From JBBRYK01 sp038237665 (lineage in GTDB: Bacteria > Actinomycetota > Thermoleophilia > Gaiellales > Gaiellaceae): a stretch of 11,192 nucleotides of DNA. The position numbers were made by a program, and so were the translations under genes. The notes beneath the pieces were generated by a model. It worked only from the letters and a program-made list of their open reading frames with translations. It made no database searches and was not told where the DNA came from. This document shows positions 1-6,392 of the stretch, in pieces. The stretch's first letter is position 1; each line of letters begins with the position of its first letter. The stretch covers positions 1-11,192 of the forward strand of contig JBBRYK010000087.1 in NCBI GenBank assembly GCA_038237665.1. The letters are read 5' to 3'.

Positions 1-1
1 C

Positions 2-1705
2 ACGATGAAGCGGATCGTGGGCTACCTGAAGAAGACCTCGCCGCACATGGTCGACCGCGTCTCGCGCTATCGCGACAAGGAGTCACTGTTCGAGCGGCAC
101 GGAGTCGAGGAGGAGATCCGCTCGACGCTGTCCCGGCGCGTCGATCTTCCGTCCGGCGGCTACCTCGTCTTCGACTACGCGGAGGCGTTCACCGTGATCG
201 ACGTGAACACGGGCCGTTTCGTCGGCTCCCGCTCCAAGACGTCGGGCGCACGGCTCGAGGACACGATCACGAAGAACAACCTGGAGGCGGTCAAGGAGGT
301 CGTGCGCCAGCTGAGGCTCCGCGACATCGGCGGGATCATCGTCATCGACTTCATCGACATGGCCAATCCGAAGAACCGCGAACTCGTCGAGGAGGCGCTC
401 AAGGCGGAGCTCGAGCGCGACCGGACGAAGACGTACGTCGTGGAGATCTCGCCGCTCGGGCTGGTCGAGATGACGCGTCAAAACGTGACAGACGGGCCGC
501 GCGAGATCCTCACCAAGAAGTGCCCGACCTGCGGTGGCGACGGCATCGTCCTCTCGGAGGCCTCGGCTGCGGTCGAGATCGAGCGGCGGCTGCGCACGCT
601 CGCCGCCGCGTCGCCGCGTACGCCGGCGTTCAAGGTCGAGCTCAACTCCCGCGTCGCGGCGCTACTCATCGGCGCGGCTGCGGAGCGGCTGATCGAGATC
701 GAGGAACAGACGCGGCGGCGCTTCCTGCTCGTCGGCAAGGAGGACGTCCACCTCGACCACTTCCTCGTGCTGGAGCAGGGCAAGCTGGCTTCGCTCCAGC
801 CGGAAACACCGCTCGAGGAGGGCGCGGAGGTCGAGGTCAAGCTCCTCGAGGTCGGGCTCTACGATCCGACTGCCGGCGCCGGCACGGTCAACGGAGTGAC
901 GGTCGTCGTCGGCCGGGCTGCCGCGCTGGTCGGAAAGAAGGTCAAGGCCCGGCTAGCGCGCGTCATCGACGGGACGGCGTACGCCGCGCTCAGCTCGGAC
1001 GCCCAAGTCGCGGAAACCCCGATCACGGCCGAAGGCGAGGCGGAAAAGCCGACCCGGGCGCCGCGGCCTCGCAAGGCCACGGAGTCTCCCGCGGCGGAAG
1101 CCGAGCCCGAGATCGACGCTGATGCCGAGCCCGAGATCGAGGCCGAGGCCGAGGCCGAGACCGAGACCGAGCGGAAGCCCGCGGCCAGGCAGACGCCAAA
1201 ACCGAGATCGAGGCCGAAGGCGGCGCCCAGGCCGAAGGCCGAGCCCAAGCGCGAGCTCGTTCCGGAAGCCGAGGCTGAAGGCGAGGCGGAGGCGGCCGAG
1301 GAGGCTGCGGCGGAGGGCGCGCCCGAGGAGGCAGGGGTGGAGAGGCCGAAAAAGCGAACGCGCCGCGGCTCACGGGGCGGGCGCGGCCGGAAGAAGAAGC
1401 CTGCCGCCGCGCCAGGCGCGTCCGGAGAGACCTCGGCGGAGGCCGTGGTCGAGCCGGCAGCCGAGCCGCCAGTCGAAGCGGCAGCCGAGCGCAAGGAGGA
1501 CGGCGCCGCCCCCAGGATTCACGTGCCGCCGTCGGATCTCGGGCGTGAGCCCGAGCCGGACGTGGTCGCAGCCGACGGAACGGCAGCCGAGGGCGCTGCG
1601 CCGGCCACGCCGAAGAAACGGACGAGGCGGGGCTCCCGGGGCGGCCGGAACCGGCGCCGCAAGCCCGCAGCCGCCGCGGCAGAGACGACGAAGCCCGACG
1701 AGTAG
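2..1705 (+). CDS. rng: Ribonuclease E/G family endoribonuclease (5' end outside window)
   Basis: Single-strand-specific endoribonuclease for rRNA maturation and mRNA decay; partial, because the N-terminal S1 domain lies upstream of the window. The visible 566+ residues carry the catalytic core: a DVNTGRF motif near residue 67 and a VIDFIDM motif near residue 113 supply the two Mg-binding aspartates of the DNase I-like domain. The zinc-link CPTCGGDG lies near residue 174. A TRAM-like beta segment (KLLEVGLYDPT to VIDGTAYAAL) ends the conserved part near residue 330. The remaining ~230 residues are a low-complexity acidic Glu/Ala/Pro tail interrupted by two near-identical Arg-rich blocks, KKRTRRGSRGG, encoded at 1349 and 1613. 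Such tails bind RNA or degradosome partners in the family. The name rne would be equally acceptable. The family call is very secure; the function of the tail is inference. Confidence 0.95.
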   Translation, partial: TMKRIVGYLKKTSPHMVDRVSRYRDKESLFERHGVEEEIRSTLSRRVDLPSGGYLVFDYAEAFTVIDVNTGRFVGSRSKTSGARLEDTITKNNLEAVKEVVRQLRLRDIGGIIVIDFIDMANPKNRELVEEALKAELERDRTKTYVVEISPLGLVEMTRQNVTDGPREILTKKCPTCGGDGIVLSEASAAVEIERRLRTLAAASPRTPAFKVELNSRVAALLIGAAAERLIEIEEQTRRRFLLVGKEDVHLDHFLVLEQGKLASLQPETPLEEGAEVEVKLLEVGLYDPTAGAGTVNGVTVVVGRAAALVGKKVKARLARVIDGTAYAALSSDAQVAETPITAEGEAEKPTRAPRPRKATESPAAEAEPEIDADAEPEIEAEAEAETETERKPAARQTPKPRSRPKAAPRPKAEPKRELVPEAEAEGEAEAAEEAAAEGAPEEAGVERPKKRTRRGSRGGRGRKKKPAAAPGASGETSAEAVVEPAAEPPVEAAAERKEDGAAPRIHVPPSDLGREPEPDVVAADGTAAEGAAPATPKKRTRRGSRGGRNRRRKPAAAAAETTKPDE

Positions 1706-1711
1706 ATCCTC

Positions 1712-1719
1712 GCTACACT
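1712..1719 (+). promoter_or_regulatory. Candidate -10 box (GCTACACT) before rplU
   Basis: TACACT at 1714-1719 fits the TAnnnT -10 pattern. The same octamer recurs before rsfS (4217-4224), and a one-base variant precedes the tRNA (5049-5056). No convincing -35 hexamer is visible. It would give rplU-rpmA-obg its own promoter in the 51-nt gap after the RNase gene. Confidence 0.35.
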
Positions 1720-1727
1720 TTCCCACT

Positions 1728-1745
1728 CGCGGGCCCGCGCCCGCG
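1728..1745 (+). other. GC hairpin in the rplU leader
   Basis: CGCGGGC (1728-1734) pairs perfectly with GCCCGCG (1739-1745) across a 4-nt loop, ending 11 nt before the rplU start. It lacks a T-run, so it is not a standard terminator. It sits where a leader element controlling L21 would be, but that role is not shown by the sequence alone. Confidence 0.4.
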
Positions 1746-1756
1746 ATTTCCCTGCT

Positions 1757-2197
1757 ATGGCAACCAGTTACGCGATCATCTCGGTGGGCGGCAAGCAGTA
1801 CCGCGTTCGCGAAGGCGAGCGCTTGCTCGTCGACCGCCAGGGCACCGATGAGGGCAAGACGTTCCAGCCGAACGTGCTGCTCGTGGGGGGCAACGGCTCG
1901 ACGGAGCTCGCACCGAAGGACGTAACCGTGACCGCCCGGGTCGTGGGCCATGTCCTCGGCGAGAAGATTCGGATCGGGAAGTACCGCCCCAAGAGCGGCT
2001 ACCGACGGCACAACGGCTTCCGGAGCCGCCTCTCGCAGATCGAGATCGAGTCGATCGGGGCGAAGAAGACCGCGAAAGCGGCTGCCAAGAACGAGGCCGA
2101 GCCGGCTGCGAAGAAGGCCGAGCCCTCGGCGGAGAAGAAGCAGGCCGCGAAGAAGCCGGCGGAGAAGAAGCCCGCGACCACGAAGAAGGCGGACTAG
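1757..2197 (+). CDS. rplU: 50S ribosomal protein L21
   Basis: Structural protein of the large ribosomal subunit that binds 23S rRNA. The N-terminal ~100 residues are typical L21: YAIISVGGKQYRV at the start, then VTARVVGHVLGEKIRIGKYR and the terminal KSGYRRHNGFRS and LSQIEIESI blocks. The ordinary protein ends near residue 103. Here about 43 more residues follow, made almost only of Lys, Ala, Glu and Pro in AAKK-type repeats. ATG 1757 is chosen because MATSYAIISVGGKQY matches the family start. No good Shine-Dalgarno is visible, and a GC hairpin occupies the leader. It lies 2 nt upstream of rpmA, as in most bacteria. Confidence 0.97.
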   Translation: MATSYAIISVGGKQYRVREGERLLVDRQGTDEGKTFQPNVLLVGGNGSTELAPKDVTVTARVVGHVLGEKIRIGKYRPKSGYRRHNGFRSRLSQIEIESIGAKKTAKAAAKNEAEPAAKKAEPSAEKKQAAKKPAEKKPATTKKAD

Positions 2198-2199
2198 CC

Positions 2200-2448
2200 A
2201 TGGCGCACAAGAAAGGCATGGGCTCGTCGCGGAACGGCCGCGACTCGAAGCCGAAGTACCTGGGCATGAAGATCTTCGACGGCCAGACCGTGAAGGCGGG
2301 CATGATCATCGTCCGGCAGCGCGGAACGCGGTTCCGCCCCGGCCCCGGCGCCGGCATCGGCCGCGACGACACGATCTTCGCCACTCGCGCGGGCAAGGTC
2401 ACGGTCAAGTCGAGCGGCGAACGCCGCTTCGTGACCGTCGGCGACTAG
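2200..2448 (+). CDS. rpmA: 50S ribosomal protein L27
   Basis: Large-subunit protein whose N-terminus reaches the peptidyl transferase centre. The 82-residue product starts MAHKKGMGSSRNGRDS directly, with none of the cleavable N-terminal extension found in Firmicutes L27. It continues through LGMKIFDGQTVKAGMIIVRQ, RGTRFRPGPGAGIGRDDTIF and a final VTVKSSGERRFV. All conserved blocks and the family length are present. An AAGG ribosome binding site (2186-2189) lies in the end of rplU, 10 nt before the ATG. It is cotranscribed with rplU (2-nt gap) and obg (9-nt gap). Confidence 0.98.
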   Translation: MAHKKGMGSSRNGRDSKPKYLGMKIFDGQTVKAGMIIVRQRGTRFRPGPGAGIGRDDTIFATRAGKVTVKSSGERRFVTVGD

Positions 2449-2457
2449 GCTCTTCCC

Positions 2458-3648
2458 GTGTTCCACGACCGGGCGCGCGTCCGCGTCCAGGCCGGGCGCG
2501 GCGGCCACGGCGCGCTCAGCTTCCGGCGCGAGAAATACGTCCCGAAGGGCGGCCCCGACGGTGGTGACGGCGGGGCCGGCGGCGACGTCGTCGTCGTGGC
2601 CGACACCGACCTCCGCGACCTCTCGTCGTTTCGCTCGCGGCGGCTCGTCCGCGCCGGCCACGGCGGGGCAGGCGCCGGTGCCGGCAAGCACGGAGCACGG
2701 GGCGAGGACGCGGTCCTCCGCGTCCCGGTCGGCACCCAGGTCATCGACGCCGACGATCTGCTCGTCGCCGATCTGGCCCACCCGGGCGCGCGTGTCGTCA
2801 TTGCCCAGGGCGGTGCGGGAGGCCGCGGCAATCGCCATTTTGCTTCGCCGACCCGGCAGACGCCCCGGTTCGCCGAGACGGGCCTGCCGGGAGACGACGC
2901 CGAGCTCGAGCTTCGCCTCAAGCTCCTGGCTGATGCCGCGCTCGTCGGCCTCCCGAACGCCGGCAAGTCATCCCTCCTGCGCCGGATCTCGAACGCGCGG
3001 CCGAAGGTCGCGGAGTATCCGTTCACGACGCTCCAGCCGGTGCTCGGCACGGTCGATTCTCCCGACGGGACCCAGCTGACGGTCGCCGACGTGCCAGGGC
3101 TGATCGAAGGCGCGAGCGAGGGCATTGGGCTCGGACACGAGTTCCTCGCGCATCTCGAGCGTGCCCGCCTGCTCGTCCACGTCATCGACGCGTCGGGGGG
3201 GGACGCCGACGAACGTTGGCGGCAGATCGATCGGGAGCTGGCCGCCTACGGCGCCGGCCTGGACGAGCTGGGCCAGGTGATCGTGCTGAACAAGGCGGAT
3301 CTCTCACCCGAGCCGGCGACGTTCACGGTCGACGATCCAAGGGTGGCGGAGGTGTTCCGCTTGTCGGCCGCCACCGGCGAAGGAGTCGAGGATTTCAAGC
3401 GCCGGCTGTTCGCGCTCGTGCCCAGGCCGGAGTCGCCCCCGGCCGAGACCGGTGGCGAGCTGCCTGAGTTCCTCGTCTACCGGCCGAAGCCGCGCCGAAG
3501 GGCGTTCCGCATCTTTCGCACCGACCGCGGATTTCGCGTGATGGGAACGCCGCCGGGGGAGGAGGAGCTCGAGGCCGCGCTCCGGGCGGCGGGCGCAAAG
3601 ACCGGGGACGAGGTCGTCGTCGGCGACGAGGAGCTCGAGCTGGCATGA
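2458..3648 (+). CDS. obg: GTPase Obg (50S assembly and stress GTPase)
   Basis: Essential GTPase that binds the 50S subunit and couples guanine-nucleotide levels to ribosome assembly. All three domains are visible in 396 residues. The glycine-rich Obg fold (residues 1-158) has GGPDGGDGGAGGDV and the QGGAGGRGN turn. The G domain has G1 GLPNAGKSS, G2 YPFTTL, G3 DVPGLIEGA, G4 NKAD and G5 SAATGEG. The C-terminal OCT domain contains FRIFRTDRGFRVMG. The start is GTG 2458, giving MFHDRARVRVQAGRGGHG, where the family normally begins. There is no clear Shine-Dalgarno, so translational coupling to rpmA 9 nt upstream is likely. The stop overlaps nadD by ATGA. Confidence 0.97.
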   Translation: MFHDRARVRVQAGRGGHGALSFRREKYVPKGGPDGGDGGAGGDVVVVADTDLRDLSSFRSRRLVRAGHGGAGAGAGKHGARGEDAVLRVPVGTQVIDADDLLVADLAHPGARVVIAQGGAGGRGNRHFASPTRQTPRFAETGLPGDDAELELRLKLLADAALVGLPNAGKSSLLRRISNARPKVAEYPFTTLQPVLGTVDSPDGTQLTVADVPGLIEGASEGIGLGHEFLAHLERARLLVHVIDASGGDADERWRQIDRELAAYGAGLDELGQVIVLNKADLSPEPATFTVDDPRVAEVFRLSAATGEGVEDFKRRLFALVPRPESPPAETGGELPEFLVYRPKPRRRAFRIFRTDRGFRVMGTPPGEEELEAALRAAGAKTGDEVVVGDEELELA

Positions 3649-4211
3649 CGACGGGCATCCTCGGTGGCGTTTTCGATCCACCCCACAACGGACATGTCGC
3701 ACTGGCACGAGCGGCGCTCGACCGGTTCGGCCTAGACCGCCTGCTCGTACTCGTCGCGGAGCGGCCGGGCCACAAGGGCGTCGTGCTCGACGCGCCGACG
3801 CGCCTCGAGCTGGCGCAGGCGGCGTTCGGCGACCTCCCCGGCGCGCAGGTCACCCTCGACGATCACGCCTTCACGGTCGACCTGGTCGCCGACGGGGGCT
3901 ACCGGGACGCGCTCTTCATCCTGGGCGCCGACGAGCTTGCCGCCTTCCTTTCCTGGAAGGCGCCTCAGCGTGTCCTCGACGAGGTCCGGCTGGGTGTGGG
4001 TACCCGGCCAGGGTTCCCGCGTGCCGCGCTCGACGAGGTGATTGCGAAGCTTGGCCGCTCCGATCGGATCGAGCTTTTCGACCTGCGGGAGCCGGTGGAC
4101 GTCGCATCTACCGACATCCGCGAGCGGGCCAGGCGCGGCCGGCCGCTGGACGGCCTGGTGCCGCCCGCCGTCGCGCGGCTGATCGAGGGGCGACGTCTCT
4201 ATCACCCGTAG
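3645..4211 (+). CDS. nadD: Nicotinate-nucleotide adenylyltransferase
   Basis: Transfers AMP from ATP to nicotinate mononucleotide to make deamido-NAD in the NAD pathway. The 188-residue cytosolic protein has the nucleotidyltransferase signature GGVFDPPHNGH at residues 7-17. The ILGADELAAFLSWK stretch follows in the middle (the family's LGaD...W segment), and the STDIRERARRG motif (the family's ISSTxIR) lies near the C-terminus. Length is normal for the family. GAGGAG (3628-3633) lies 11 nt before the ATG inside the end of obg, and the start overlaps the obg stop by ATGA, indicating coupled translation. In many actinobacteria proB and proA lie between obg and nadD; here they do not. Confidence 0.96.
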   Translation: MTTGILGGVFDPPHNGHVALARAALDRFGLDRLLVLVAERPGHKGVVLDAPTRLELAQAAFGDLPGAQVTLDDHAFTVDLVADGGYRDALFILGADELAAFLSWKAPQRVLDEVRLGVGTRPGFPRAALDEVIAKLGRSDRIELFDLREPVDVASTDIRERARRGRPLDGLVPPAVARLIEGRRLYHP

Positions 4212-4216
4212 GCCGG

Positions 4217-4224
4217 GCTACACT
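4217..4224 (+). promoter_or_regulatory. Candidate -10 box (GCTACACT) before rsfS
   Basis: Identical octamer to 1712-1719, in the 43-nt gap after nadD. TACACT (4219-4224) is 30 nt upstream of the proposed CTG start, leaving room for a short leader with the AAAGGGGA motif at 4234-4241. No -35 element is evident. Confidence 0.35.
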
Positions 4225-4254
4225 GGTGCTGCCAAAGGGGACTCTGGACCGACT

Positions 4255-4611
4255 CTGACTTCGCTCGAACATGCACGTCGCATCGCCGCTCTCGCCGAGG
4301 AGAAGCTGGCGGACGACATCGTCATCCTCGATATGAGGCCGGTGTGCACGTACACCGACTTCTTCGTCATCTGCACGGGCCGGAACCCGCGCCAGACGAA
4401 GGCGATCTGGGACGAGGTCCACATGCAGCTGAAGCGCGAGCCGCGCACGATCCCGCACGGGGTCGACGGTGTGCGCGAGGCCACCTGGATCGTCGCGGAC
4501 TACCTCGACGTCGTCCTGCATGTCTTCACGCCCGAGGCGCGCTCGTTCTACCGCCTCGAGGACCTCTGGGGCGACGTGCCCTCGGTCGAGGTCCACGCCG
4601 CCACGGCTTAA
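4255..4611 (+). CDS. rsfS: Ribosome silencing factor RsfS, proposed CTG start
   Basis: Binds L14 on the 50S subunit and blocks joining of the subunits when nutrients are low. The product reads (M)TSLEHARRIAALAEEK, then LADDIVILDMRPV, the YTDFFVICTG motif, QTKAIWDEV, WIVADYLDVVLHVF and ARSFYRLEDLWGD. These are all the conserved RsfS blocks, in about 118 residues, the usual size. The only in-frame ATG is 4333, which falls inside the conserved DIVILDM strand and would remove the first helix. Upstream in this frame there is no ATG, GTG or TTG. CTG 4255 lies exactly where the family's initiator Met is expected, with AAAGGGGA at 4234-4241 and GGA at 4246-4248 as possible ribosome binding sites. The family is certain; the start is inferred. 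Confidence 0.93.
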   Translation: MTSLEHARRIAALAEEKLADDIVILDMRPVCTYTDFFVICTGRNPRQTKAIWDEVHMQLKREPRTIPHGVDGVREATWIVADYLDVVLHVFTPEARSFYRLEDLWGDVPSVEVHAATA

Positions 4612-4643
4612 GCCATCCCGGCCTCAGGGTACCGTTGTCGTGG

Positions 4644-5153
4644 ATGACAACGGATCAGAAGGGGGCCATCGCCGAGCTTGCGATAATACTGGCAGCGACC
4701 AGAATTGGTGTGGACGTCTACCGGCCGGTTGCCGAGGGAGGACGCGCTGATCTCGTGTCCGACCTCGTCTCGAAGCTTTGGCGTGTTCAGTGCAAATGGG
4801 CCGAATGTCGCCGTGACGTCATCCCCGTCCGGTGCTACTCGTCCCGTCGAACCCGAGACGGCTTGACCAGGCGCATCTACGAGCTGAACGAGATCGACGC
4901 GATGGCCGTTTACTGCCCGACCCTCGACCGCTGCTACTTCTTGCCGATGGATGGCTTTGGCCGCCGATCTCAGATCCAGCTTCGAGTTGGTCCGTCCCGG
5001 AACAACCAAACTCTCGGGATTCACTGGGCGAAGGACTACGAGTTCGCGGCTAAACTGCGGTCGACCCAGGGGGCCATAGCTCAGTTGGGAGAGCGCTGCC
5101 ATGGCATGGCAGAGGTCGCCGGTTCGAGCCCGGCTGGCTCCATCGCGTTGTGA
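4644..5153 (+). CDS. I-Ssp6803I-like PD-(D/E)xK endonuclease, frame running through a tRNA gene
   Basis: Free-standing relative of the PD-(D/E)xK homing endonuclease I-Ssp6803I, a family known from a group I intron in a cyanobacterial tRNA-fMet gene. The nuclease is residues 1-138. It has GAIAELAI with E11 in the first helix, D36 in GGRADLV, and the RVQCKWA strand giving Q49 and K51, the expected E...D...QxK active site. A conserved PSRNNQ and a final WAKDYEFAAKL follow. No stop codon occurs before tRNA-Ala at 5070. Residues 143-166 (GAIAQLGERC onward) are the tRNA read in frame, and the stop comes 9 nt after it. ATG 4644 has no Shine-Dalgarno; TACCGT at 4630-4635 could be a -10 box for a leaderless message. 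TTG 4635 is an alternative start. No intron is visible here. Confidence 0.8.
   Translation: MTTDQKGAIAELAIILAATRIGVDVYRPVAEGGRADLVSDLVSKLWRVQCKWAECRRDVIPVRCYSSRRTRDGLTRRIYELNEIDAMAVYCPTLDRCYFLPMDGFGRRSQIQLRVGPSRNNQTLGIHWAKDYEFAAKLRSTQGAIAQLGERCHGMAEVAGSSPAGSIAL
5049..5056 (+). promoter_or_regulatory. Candidate -10 box (GCTAAACT) for tRNA-Ala
   Basis: TAAACT (5051-5056) ends 13 nt before the mature tRNA 5' end, a normal distance for a tRNA promoter. It differs by one base from the octamers before rplU and rsfS. It lies within the 3' end of the nuclease coding frame. Confidence 0.4.
5070..5142 (+). tRNA. tRNA-Ala(GGC)
   Basis: A complete cloverleaf can be drawn. Acceptor GGGGCCA (5070-5076) pairs with TGGCTCC (5135-5141) with one G-T pair, and the discriminator is A 5142. 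The D-arm is GCTC/GAGC (5079-5082, 5091-5094). The anticodon stem is CTGCC/GGCAG around loop ATGGCAT (5101-5107), anticodon GGC at 5103-5105. The T-arm is GCCGG/CCGGC around TTCGAGC. The 3' CCA is not encoded. The whole gene is also read in frame by the upstream nuclease ORF, and mobile debris begins just downstream. Confidence 0.97.
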
Positions 5154-5163
5154 AAATCACAAC
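5147..5163 (+). repeat. Perfect 17-nt inverted repeat just after tRNA-Ala
   Basis: GTTGTGA-AAA-TCACAAC starts 5 nt after the tRNA. Part of it can alternatively pair with ATTTTTCAC at 5177-5185. A T-run (5178-5182) lies 14 nt further on, so it could help end tRNA transcription, or it could be a recombinase binding site. It also contains the stop codon of the nuclease frame. Confidence 0.6.
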
Positions 5164-5395
5164 AGACTGCCTGCAAATTTTTCACTTCTCGTGTCCGATC
5201 GCGTCGCGAGGCAAATGAGCTAGTACGAACCCCCCACCGTCGGGAGGGTGGGCAGGCGGCAGCGCCGCAGCGGGGGGTTAGATTCGACGACGTCAGGGTC
5301 AGTATTTGGGCCGGGCCGCCGGTCCATAGTGGCTAGTCGTTACTGCGTTCGTGAACGCAGCGGTGTCTGGCCGGGCCTGATCAGGAGTTCAGGGC
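5164..5395. other. Intergenic stretch without a supported gene
   Basis: No reading frame with family character is visible. It holds the large hairpin at 5222-5281 and a smaller inverted repeat, CTGCGTTC (5343-5350) with GAACGCAG (5353-5360). The region begins the mobile part of the window. Confidence 0.6.
5222..5281. repeat. GC-rich hairpin with AGTACGAACCCCC lead motif, copy 1
   Basis: AACCCCCC (5228-5235) pairs with GGGGGGTT (5272-5279). Inside, GCGGC (5256-5260) pairs with GCCGC (5264-5268), and CCCACC (5233-5238) can alternatively pair with GGTGGG (5247-5252). The first 13 nt are identical to those at 8709-8721, and both elements close with GGGGGTT(T)AG, so this is one family of element. 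Confidence 0.55.
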
Positions 5396-5540
5396 GTGTG
5401 GCGACCCGCGGCTTCGCGTAGGCGTGGGTGCGTTGGCAGTGGCGGTAGACCGCGATCATGTGGAGGGCGCGGTTCGCTTGCCGGTCGCCGCCGAAGTCGA
5501 GCCGGTGGCGGGTGCTGCGTCCGGAGCTGGCTTGGAGCCA
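5396..5540 (-). pseudogene. IS110-family transposase, C-terminal remnant
   Basis: Read on the - strand, about 45 codons give ASSGRSTRHRLDFGGDRQ followed by ANRALHMIAVYRHCQRTHAYAK. This matches the conserved C-terminal block of IS110-type transposases (Transposase_20: SSG...RHRLxxGGDRQxNxALH). A TGA in the same frame just upstream (near 5565) and loss of homology after ...AYAKPRVA show that only a scrap survives. IS110 elements use a DEDD transposase with a guide (bridge) RNA in a non-coding end; none of the catalytic DEDD domain is left here. The scrap overlaps the open 5' extension of the beta-helix frame on the other strand, which is therefore not real coding. Confidence 0.7.
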
Positions 5541-5609
5541 ACCAGACGGTGAGGATCACCCGGACGCCGCAGACGCCAAGTGTCGGTCCTGCGCCGCGCA
5601 GTTTCACTC

Positions 5610-6181
5610 TGAGCCTCGTCGACCAACCGGCCCGTCCTCAGGTCGGGACGGCCGTGGAGCTGGTCAGAAAGCTGGCCGCCGGTTTCAAGTGCATCTTCGT
5701 GACCGGTCCGATCAAGCCCGATCGGGCGGACGATCTCGCTGCTGATGCGTTCGGTCGGCCCGATCTGACCGACTACCAGTCGATCCTCAAGATCCCCGAC
5801 GGCGTCATGCTGATGGGCGGGCGCTCCCCGACGCGATTCGGTGGGCTGCTCGAGCTTACGCGCCGGCCCGACCGCCCCGTCCGCCCCGATGACAGGTACA
5901 GGTTCAAGGTGTTCATGCTGAGCCTCGGCTCGAATACCCGCATCACCGGATTGCGGCTCGGCGGCTACAACCAGATCTACACGAGGGATCAAGGCGACAA
6001 GACGCGGGCGATCGCCATCAACGGCAGCACCGGCGTCATGGTCGACAACAACGAGATCTTCGGTTGGCCGCACTCGGGGGTCTACGTCACCGGCATGCCC
6101 GACCGGCGGACGGCGCCGCGGATCACGGGGAACTTCATCCACAACAAGGTTCAGTGCAACGAGGGGCAGGCTGTCGGCTGA
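5610..6181 (+). pseudogene. Right-handed beta-helix (pectate-lyase-like) protein fragment
   Basis: About 190 in-frame codons resemble secreted parallel beta-helix proteins. Visible blocks are SILKIPDGVMLMGGRSPTRF, LSLGSNTRITGLRLGGYN, AIAINGSTGVMVDNNEIFGW, PHSGVYVTGMPDRR and ITGNFIHNKVQCNEG. The strand-turn rhythm (ITGLRL, VMVDNNEI, ITGNFI) marks successive helix rungs. Such proteins usually run for several hundred residues with a signal peptide. Here the upstream part overlaps the IS110 remnant on the opposite strand, and the frame stops shortly after VQCNEG, where more rungs would be expected. Both ends appear lost. The frame is technically open from GTG 5396, but residues before ~5610 have no family character. 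The fold call is moderately secure; the substrate is unknown. Confidence 0.6.
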
Positions 6182-6392
6182 CTTGGATACGCGGTTCGCC
6201 GCGCGCGACCATGTGATGTTGGATGTCGTCTGCGCTGTATGCCGCCGCCCGGCTCGGGCTGGGGCCCCCAACGACGCCACCACCTCCGGAGTCACCACCA
6301 GGGCCCGCAAGCTGCGCAACTCGCCGATTGCGCCGTCCAACACGGAGAACACGGCCAGCCGGCCGAAAGCCCGCCACCCGTGCTTTCTATGC
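6182..6392. other. Unassigned stretch between beta-helix fragment and methyltransferase
   Basis: About 210 nt with no recognised gene. The - strand frame reading FSVLDGAIGELRSLRALVV is the most protein-like but matches no family I know. It has no plausible start with a ribosome binding site, and it runs on antisense through the beta-helix fragment. It may be a scrap of another gene. Confidence 0.4.

Noticed and set aside
859..1494. Long Ser/Ala-rich antisense frame opposite the RNase tail
   Set aside because: It is the complement of a low-complexity Glu/Ala tail in very GC-rich DNA, so stops are simply rare.
5281..5395. IS110 bridge-RNA (guide RNA) locus next to the transposase scrap
   Set aside because: The position would suit one, and there is an 8-bp inverted repeat at 5343-5360, but the element ends are not identifiable and the transposase is only a remnant, so it cannot be supported.
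5396..5609. 5' extension of the beta-helix frame from GTG 5396
   Set aside because: The opposite strand carries the conserved IS110 transposase C-terminal block across 5396-5540, so the + strand residues there are a shadow.
5456..6352. A 298-codon open frame on the - strand
   Set aside because: It is antisense to the beta-helix fragment, which reads with clear repeat rungs; the antisense product has no recognisable motifs.
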